9,857 nt of DNA from positions 1-9,857 of the forward strand of contig JAOAGX010000063.1 of the NCBI GenBank assembly GCA_026415535.1, read 5' to 3'. The notes under the pieces are model-generated. The model was not told the origin of the DNA. It saw only the letters and a program-made list of their open reading frames with translations, and made no database searches. A program made the position numbers and the translations under genes. Numbering within the stretch: the first letter of the stretch is position 1; each line of letters opens with the position of its first letter. Below are positions 6,283 to 9,857 of this stretch, one piece after another. This DNA is from Armatimonadota bacterium. Its GTDB lineage: Bacteria > Armatimonadota > UBA5829.

Positions 6283-6696
6283 ATGACTGAAGAGATCGAG
6301 AACAGCAGATTTGAGATGCGTCTCAAGAATGCCGAGGGGGTTCCGATCCTGCGGCTCGGTGGAAACATAACTGCAACCGCACTACGAGCAGTCAGGTTTA
6401 CCCTGGACAAATTGGCTAGCGCAGGGCATTTTAACGTTGTCCTGAACATCGAGCGCGCGCATGCCGCCAACTGGCGATTCTTGACCGGTCTGGCCAATTC
6501 GGTCCGCAAGTTCCGAGAGCACCACGGTACCGTGGACATAGTGGCCACCCAGGATCGAATTCAAAGCTTGCTAGATGTAGAGCAGATTGCCAGGCTGTTC
6601 AGGTTGAGTCGCTCGGAAGGACAGGCGATCTCACGGATCAAAAGGTTGCATAGAGGTCCGGAATCAATATCCGACATGGACGCCCGGCTGAAATAA
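6283..6696 (+). CDS. STAS-domain protein lacking the phosphorylatable serine
   Basis: 137 residues from ATG at 6283; a GTG at 6271 could add four residues. One STAS-like domain spans about 10-122: the strand VPILRLGGNITATALRAVRFTLDKL (20-44), then FNVVLNIERAHAANWRFLTGLANSVRKF (50-77), TVDIVATQDRIQSLLDV (83-99), IARLFRLSRSEGQAI (102-116). STAS proteins act as anti-anti-sigma factors or partners in phospho-switches. In the regulated members the loop after the second long strand reads D-S-S/T-G; here it aligns with N63-W64-R65-F66, so the switch serine and the preceding Asp are absent. It may be a constitutive binding domain or a scaffold. It is divergent from kdsD (about 85 bases between start codons) and is followed after 21 bases by the zinc-ribbon gene. 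The fold is fairly sure; the partner is unknown. Confidence 0.75.
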   Translation: MTEEIENSRFEMRLKNAEGVPILRLGGNITATALRAVRFTLDKLASAGHFNVVLNIERAHAANWRFLTGLANSVRKFREHHGTVDIVATQDRIQSLLDVEQIARLFRLSRSEGQAISRIKRLHRGPESISDMDARLK

Positions 6697-6717
6697 CCAG
6701 GGAGCGATTAAAAAGGA

Positions 6718-6927
6718 ATGGCCAAACAGTCCCCAAACCCGCTGAGGGTAATCAAGATTATGGACCCGCTCTTGTGTGTGCGGTGCGATAACGCCTATAT
6801 CGCAGACGTTCTGCTCTCCGACGGCGTCCGGAAGAAGATGTTTTATTGCTCCCGCCTCGACTGCGATAACTGGGTCTCGCGCCAAGCCGAGTCATTCAAT
6901 GAAGAGGACCTCGATCTAGCAGCGTGA
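6718..6927 (+). CDS. Small zinc-ribbon-like protein
   Basis: 69 residues. Four cysteines in two pairs, C20-x2-C23 and C44-x4-C49, separated by 20 residues with beta-rich content (AYIADVLLSDG, KKMFYCS), fit a treble-clef or zinc-ribbon metal site. The C-terminus (QAESFNEEDLDLAA) is acidic and likely disordered. I do not recognise a named family. The ATG at 6718 has AAAAGGA directly before it and GGGAG 13-17 bases before it, so the ribosome-site geometry is not ideal; the next in-frame ATG (6760) would still keep all four cysteines. It follows the STAS gene by 21 bases and precedes T-rich terminator sequence, so the two form a closed two-gene operon. A role as adaptor or nucleic-acid binding partner of the STAS protein is possible but unproven. 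Confidence 0.7.
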   Translation: MAKQSPNPLRVIKIMDPLLCVRCDNAYIADVLLSDGVRKKMFYCSRLDCDNWVSRQAESFNEEDLDLAA

Positions 6928-6956
6928 ACCGAGGTTTTTTGTCTCGAGGCTTTTTT
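6905..6956 (+). terminator. Rho-independent terminator region after the zinc-ribbon gene
   Basis: ACCTCG (6908-6913) pairs with CGAGGT (6930-6935) and is followed by T6 (6935-6940). CCTCGA (6909-6914) can instead pair with TCGAGG (6944-6949), followed by T6 (6951-6956). One left arm, inside the end of the coding region, thus serves two T-tracts. The stems are short with long loops, so strength is uncertain. It sits between convergent genes whose stop codons are about 27 bases apart. Confidence 0.5.
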
Positions 6957-7809
6957 ACCGGATCAACCTGATCCTCGCCAGAGTTCTAATCCACAGGGCA
7001 ATCAACACTAGCGGCGTCAGCAGGACCTTGGGGCTTCGGCTGTTGTACTTGAGGAAGTATCGGAACATACTCCGATGATGCTCCTTGATCATTGCAATCG
7101 CGTTCAGGTCGCTAGCCGCACCGATTCGGTGAGATACGGTCACTTCTGGGAAGTAGACCACCCGCCACCCTGCAAGATGCGCTCGCTTGCACCAGTCAAC
7201 ATCCTCCAAATACATATAGAACCGCTCGTCAAGCAAACCTATCTGGTCGATCGCGGTCTTTCTTACCATCAGAGCAGAGCCGGAAACCCAATCGACATCA
7301 GCTATGCGGTCGTGTGCCCAATCCGTCATAAGATAATGCCGGACGTATCGGTTGTTGGGGAAGAGTCTGCCGAGAAGCGTGTGGCGAAAGCCGGCAGCAA
7401 GCATCGTTGGAAAACGCCTTGCCGAATACTGCAGGCTGCCATCGGGGTTTACGATCCTCGGGCCAACCATGGCAACATTCGGATTAGCATCCATGAAATC
7501 CACCATTTTACGCAGCACGTCGTCGGCGAGAAGTCGGCAGTCGGGGTTGGTGAGAAATATGTATCGGCCGCGCGCTTGACGGATCGAGACGTTCTGCGCA
7601 GCAGCGAAACCGGTATTGGTCGGGTTTTGAATCAGTTTCACATGATCCGCAAACTCCGACCGGACCATGTCTACGCTGCCGTCGGTAGATGCGTTGTCTA
7701 CGATGTTGACTTCGAACGTAATTGAGCTGTCTTGCACAAGCAATGTTCTAAGGCACTCGCGCAGTTCGTCCCGAGTGTTCCAGTTGACGATGCTGACTGT
7801 TACGTCCAC
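6955..7809 (-). CDS. Family 2 glycosyltransferase, WbbL/rhamnosyltransferase-like
   Basis: 284 residues from GTG at 7809; only a distant AAGGG stands upstream as ribosome site. A cytoplasmic, membrane-associated GT-A enzyme that would add a sugar to a surface glycan acceptor. Motifs: SIVNWNT (6-12), IVDNASTDGS (36-45), NTGFAAAQN (65-73), NPD metal site (88-90), NPDGSLQYSARRFPT (121-135), VDWVSGSALMVRK (172-184), DERFYMYLEDVDWCKR (194-209, with the catalytic-base region EDVD) and H227. The C-terminus from about 262 is hydrophobic then basic and probably binds the membrane. It is 85 bases downstream of a clear paralogue of similar size, about 35-40% alike by eye. NDP-rhamnose is the usual donor in this subgroup, but the donor is not readable here. 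Confidence 0.87.
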   Translation of the reverse strand: MDVTVSIVNWNTRDELRECLRTLLVQDSSITFEVNIVDNASTDGSVDMVRSEFADHVKLIQNPTNTGFAAAQNVSIRQARGRYIFLTNPDCRLLADDVLRKMVDFMDANPNVAMVGPRIVNPDGSLQYSARRFPTMLAAGFRHTLLGRLFPNNRYVRHYLMTDWAHDRIADVDWVSGSALMVRKTAIDQIGLLDERFYMYLEDVDWCKRAHLAGWRVVYFPEVTVSHRIGAASDLNAIAMIKEHHRSMFRYFLKYNSRSPKVLLTPLVLIALWIRTLARIRLIR

Positions 7810-7894
7810 TATACTTTGGAGCCCTTTCAGTTTCCGCCTCTCAGGTGCGTAAGCCGACTGTTTTCCACCCCTTGCCGAAGAGAAGCCGGAGAGG

Positions 7895-8734
7895 TTACCT
7901 CCTCAAAAGCGTTCCCATGTGTATGCATGCAACGATCAGATAATACACCGGGCCACACATTCGACTCCTAAAATGCTTGGCATAAAACCGCGCAAGCGAG
8001 TCGTGCGACTCGCGAATCATCCTGCGCCTGCCGGCTTGACTTGTAGCCGCAGCTCCATGATGAACCACCACTGCCTTCGGCGTAAAATAGACGCGATACC
8101 CTGCCTGCTTAGCCCTATACAACCAATCGACCTCGTTAAAGAAGATGGGAAACTGCTCGTCAAACGCCCCGATCTCGTCGATTACAGCGCGCCTTATGAT
8201 CAGACAAGACCCCATCGGTTGATCGACCTCGATCTCCTGATCGTACCCAAACCACGTCATACGATACCGGCCTAACACGCGGTTATGTGGGAAAAGTCTC
8301 GATAAGCCCAGAAACTCGAATGCAATTGCCGCCGGATATGGAAAGCTGCGCACCGACCGTTCTACTGTCCCATCCGGCCTCACCAGCTTTGCTCCACAAG
8401 CAGCCGCATTCGGGTGATCGTCCATAAAATCAACTAGCGTATCGAGCGCGCCTTCCGCTACTTGGGTATCGGGGTTTAGAAGCAAGATATATTCGCCGCT
8501 CGAAACATCTATGGCCTGATTGTTGGCCCTGGCGTAACCAACGTTGGCTGGGTTTACGATGAGTTTAACATCTGCAAAGCGCTCACGAAATACCTTCTCG
8601 TTAAAGTCGCCCGAAGCGTTGTCAACTACGACTATCTCGTTTGCCGCCCGAGGCGGGTGCGCTCGGATCGATTCTAGGCATTCCACAAGCAGCAACGTGG
8701 TGTTCCAGTTGACTATCACAATCGACAGTCGCAC
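7895..8734 (-). CDS. Family 2 glycosyltransferase, WbbL/rhamnosyltransferase-like (second paralogue)
   Basis: 279 residues from GTG at 8734, chosen because AGGAGG lies 6 bases upstream and the protein then starts MRLSIVIVNWNT as in relatives. Motifs: VVVDNASGD (35-43, shorter than the usual NASTDGS), NVGYARANNQAI (64-75), NPD (87-89), RPDGTVERSVRSFP (119-132), VDQPMGSCLIIRR (170-182), FDEQFPIFFNEVDWLYR (191-207, NEVD where the paralogue has EDVD) and H225/H226. The donor and acceptor are unknown; the differing active-site loop suggests a different acceptor or linkage from the neighbour. It starts 10 bases after the HAD phosphatase stop, and its ribosome site overlaps that stop codon, so it belongs to the same transcript. 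Confidence 0.87.
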   Translation of the reverse strand: MRLSIVIVNWNTTLLLVECLESIRAHPPRAANEIVVVDNASGDFNEKVFRERFADVKLIVNPANVGYARANNQAIDVSSGEYILLLNPDTQVAEGALDTLVDFMDDHPNAAACGAKLVRPDGTVERSVRSFPYPAAIAFEFLGLSRLFPHNRVLGRYRMTWFGYDQEIEVDQPMGSCLIIRRAVIDEIGAFDEQFPIFFNEVDWLYRAKQAGYRVYFTPKAVVVHHGAAATSQAGRRRMIRESHDSLARFYAKHFRSRMCGPVYYLIVACIHMGTLLRR

Positions 8735-8747
8735 GAATGGCCTCCTA
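8735..8747 (-). promoter_or_regulatory. Strong Shine-Dalgarno overlapping a stop codon
   Basis: Reading the minus strand, AAGTAGGAGGCCATTCGTG holds the TAG stop of the HAD gene inside the AGGAGG ribosome site of the GTG-started glycosyltransferase. It fixes the GTG start and suggests re-initiation coupling. Confidence 0.7.
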
Positions 8748-9458
8748 CTTCAACCCCGGTAATCTCACATCGAGGGAAGAGGCGGTAAGAGCACGCAACA
8801 CGTCTTGCAGATCACGGACAACCAGATCGGGCTGGACTACGTCGAAAAAATCCGGCGGTCTGTTTTCTCGCAGGAAGCCGATAGTGTACATTCCAGCGGC
8901 CTTGCCGCTTTCTATGTCCATAAGGTGATCGCCAACCATCACCGACGCTTCCGGTCGTGCAGACAGAGCCCGCAGAGCGATTATGAGTGGTTGCGGATGG
9001 GGTTTGTGCTTATCAGAGTCTTCTCGGCATATGAGAGCGTCAGGGCGAATACCAACCGAGGAAAGAGAAATCTTGCTTGCTTGGCGGCAGTTTCGAGTAA
9101 CGATGCCGATCTTAATGCCACGTTGCCTAAGCTCGGCGACTAACTCGCGGGCAAACGGAATTTCGCGGGTGTCCCGTGCGTGACGGAGCTCGATCTCTTC
9201 AAGCTCATTCATTGCGGCTATACGCAAACTCTCTGCTCGCTCACTCAGGCCCTGAGATGTCAGCCTGTTGACAGCCGTGTCCACCATCGCGAGTATGTCT
9301 AGTTCCGCAAAGTCTTTCGTGTCTAGTCCACCCCTGGCAATCAGCTCAAACACCTTGCGTCTCATCAAGGGGAAGTCGATGTTGGTTTCGACAAGGGTCC
9401 CGTCGAGGTCAAACAATACCGCATCAATCGGATTAGGCAGGTTTATAACCGAGTTCAT
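8745..9458 (-). CDS. HAD-superfamily phosphatase (phosphoglycolate phosphatase-like, subfamily IA)
   Basis: 237 residues from ATG at 9458, sharing one base with the upstream stop (TAATG); a longer open frame lies inside the upstream gene and is rejected. HAD motifs: FDLDGTLVETN (16-26; Asp17/Asp19), an alpha-helical C1 cap (about 30-100), motif II Thr in IVTRN (119-123), motif III Lys in DKHKPHPQPL (149-158) and motif IV GDHLMDIESGKAAG (176-189). The layout resembles Gph/PhnX-type or nucleotidase-type phosphatases; substrates in this group cannot be told from motifs. Coupling to nicotinate phosphoribosyltransferase makes a nucleotide or ribose-phosphate substrate an attractive guess, while the following glycosyltransferases would favour a sugar phosphate. 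Confidence 0.85.
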   Translation of the reverse strand: MNSVINLPNPIDAVLFDLDGTLVETNIDFPLMRRKVFELIARGGLDTKDFAELDILAMVDTAVNRLTSQGLSERAESLRIAAMNELEEIELRHARDTREIPFARELVAELRQRGIKIGIVTRNCRQASKISLSSVGIRPDALICREDSDKHKPHPQPLIIALRALSARPEASVMVGDHLMDIESGKAAGMYTIGFLRENRPPDFFDVVQPDLVVRDLQDVLRALTASSLDVRLPGLK

Positions 9459-9857
9459 TAGAGATCGACACGCTTTAGTTGCTCCAAGACCAGTTGCCGC
9501 GTCTCGGATTCGGACTTTGAGGGGAGGATAATCTTTCCGTCTCGGATTGCAGGCTTTAACAGTTCTCGCCGTTCTCCTCCACACTGACAAGAAAGGCACG
9601 ACTCCGGATAGGTGTAAGGAACAACAACACTCATGAAGCAACTGTCGCACCGGAGGACCTGTTTTCGACCGGACTTCTTGCCGCGCTTGGCGACGGGTTT
9701 GCCGTCAATTTCGACAATGTCCATGGCGAAGTCTATCGTGCGCGCGTTGGAAATCGCTGTGCCGACACCGTAGCCATCAGCAAACTTGTTAAGTCTGAGT
9801 ATCTCTTCTTCGTCAAGGCCACCGCTGACGAAAATACGTACATGTTGGAAGCCCCGC
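9458..9857 (-). CDS. pncB: Nicotinate phosphoribosyltransferase, C-terminal part
   Basis: The last 132 residues are present; the N-terminus is beyond the right edge. The enzyme makes nicotinate mononucleotide from nicotinate and PRPP (NAD salvage). Family signs: VRIFVSGGLDEEEILRL (6-22), FADGYGVGTAIS (25-36, phosphate-binding end of the barrel), TIDFAMDIVEIDGKPVAKRG (40-59) and KSGRKQVLRC (61-70), a highly typical run. Cysteines C70-x2-C73 and C87-x2-C90-x-C92 follow and look like the metal-binding knuckle found in the archaeal-type enzymes; this suggests that subgroup rather than the E. coli type. The last 30 residues are charged (SKSESETRQLVLEQLKRVDL) and end in TAA, overlapping the HAD start. 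Confidence 0.85.
   Translation of the reverse strand, partial: RGFQHVRIFVSGGLDEEEILRLNKFADGYGVGTAISNARTIDFAMDIVEIDGKPVAKRGKKSGRKQVLRCDSCFMSVVVPYTYPESCLSCQCGGERRELLKPAIRDGKIILPSKSESETRQLVLEQLKRVDL

Noticed and set aside
6198..6548. Upstream extension of kdsD by 117 codons
   Set aside because: It is antisense to the STAS gene, and the family N-terminus matches the start at 6197, which has a strong promoter just ahead.
7075..7725. 216-codon plus-strand open frame
   Set aside because: Shadow of the GT2 gene on the minus strand, which carries every expected family motif.
9459..9724. Reading the right-hand end as a separate 88-residue cysteine-rich protein starting at ATG 9724
   Set aside because: The same frame continues to the window edge with strong nicotinate phosphoribosyltransferase motifs, so that Met is internal.

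Overview
The window reads as part of a diderm (outer-membrane) bacterial chromosome with moderately high GC. It encodes two enzymes of KDO (LPS inner-core sugar) synthesis, the start of a secretin-like outer-membrane protein, several envelope glycosyltransferases and the end of a nicotinate phosphoribosyltransferase. I cannot place the phylum from sequence alone. Armatimonadota is only a guess; the hairpin repeat at 689-924 is a type I recall from many environmental lineages and is not diagnostic.

Layout, left to right. (a) 1-438, minus strand: N-terminus of a protein with a signal peptide and an STN/secretin-N-like domain, running off the left edge. (b) 439-1156: about 700 bases without a credible gene, holding two 83-base hairpin repeats, extra degenerate arms, and short tandem arrays on both sides in opposite orientation. 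(c) 1157-6197, minus strand: five genes in the order kdsD, kdsC, a 5'-nucleotidase-like metallophosphoesterase, a polytopic GT-C-type membrane glycosyltransferase and a DPM1-like GT2 glycosyltransferase. The last four are translationally coupled or nearly so (TGATG, about 7-base spacing, ATGA). A 182-base spacer separates kdsD from kdsC. (d) 6283-6927, plus strand, divergent from kdsD: a small operon of a degenerate STAS-domain protein and a 69-residue zinc-ribbon-like protein, closed by T-rich terminator signals. (e) 6955-9857, minus strand: nicotinate phosphoribosyltransferase (C-terminus only), a HAD phosphatase overlapping it by one base, and two WbbL/rhamnosyltransferase-like GT2 enzymes.

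How it fits together. KdsD makes arabinose 5-phosphate and KdsC removes the 8-phosphate of KDO 8-phosphate, so region (c) begins with LPS core precursor supply. It ends with a pair whose families commonly work together: a DPM1-like enzyme that loads a sugar on polyprenyl phosphate and a GT-C enzyme that uses such lipid-linked sugars on the far side of the inner membrane. The two GT2 enzymes in (e) probably extend a surface glycan. The window is therefore mainly an envelope-glycan locus. Its least explained parts are the STAS/zinc-ribbon operon, the phosphoesterase with Arg in place of the usual catalytic His, and the palindromic repeat module. I see no CRISPR array, tRNA, rRNA, transposase or defence system.
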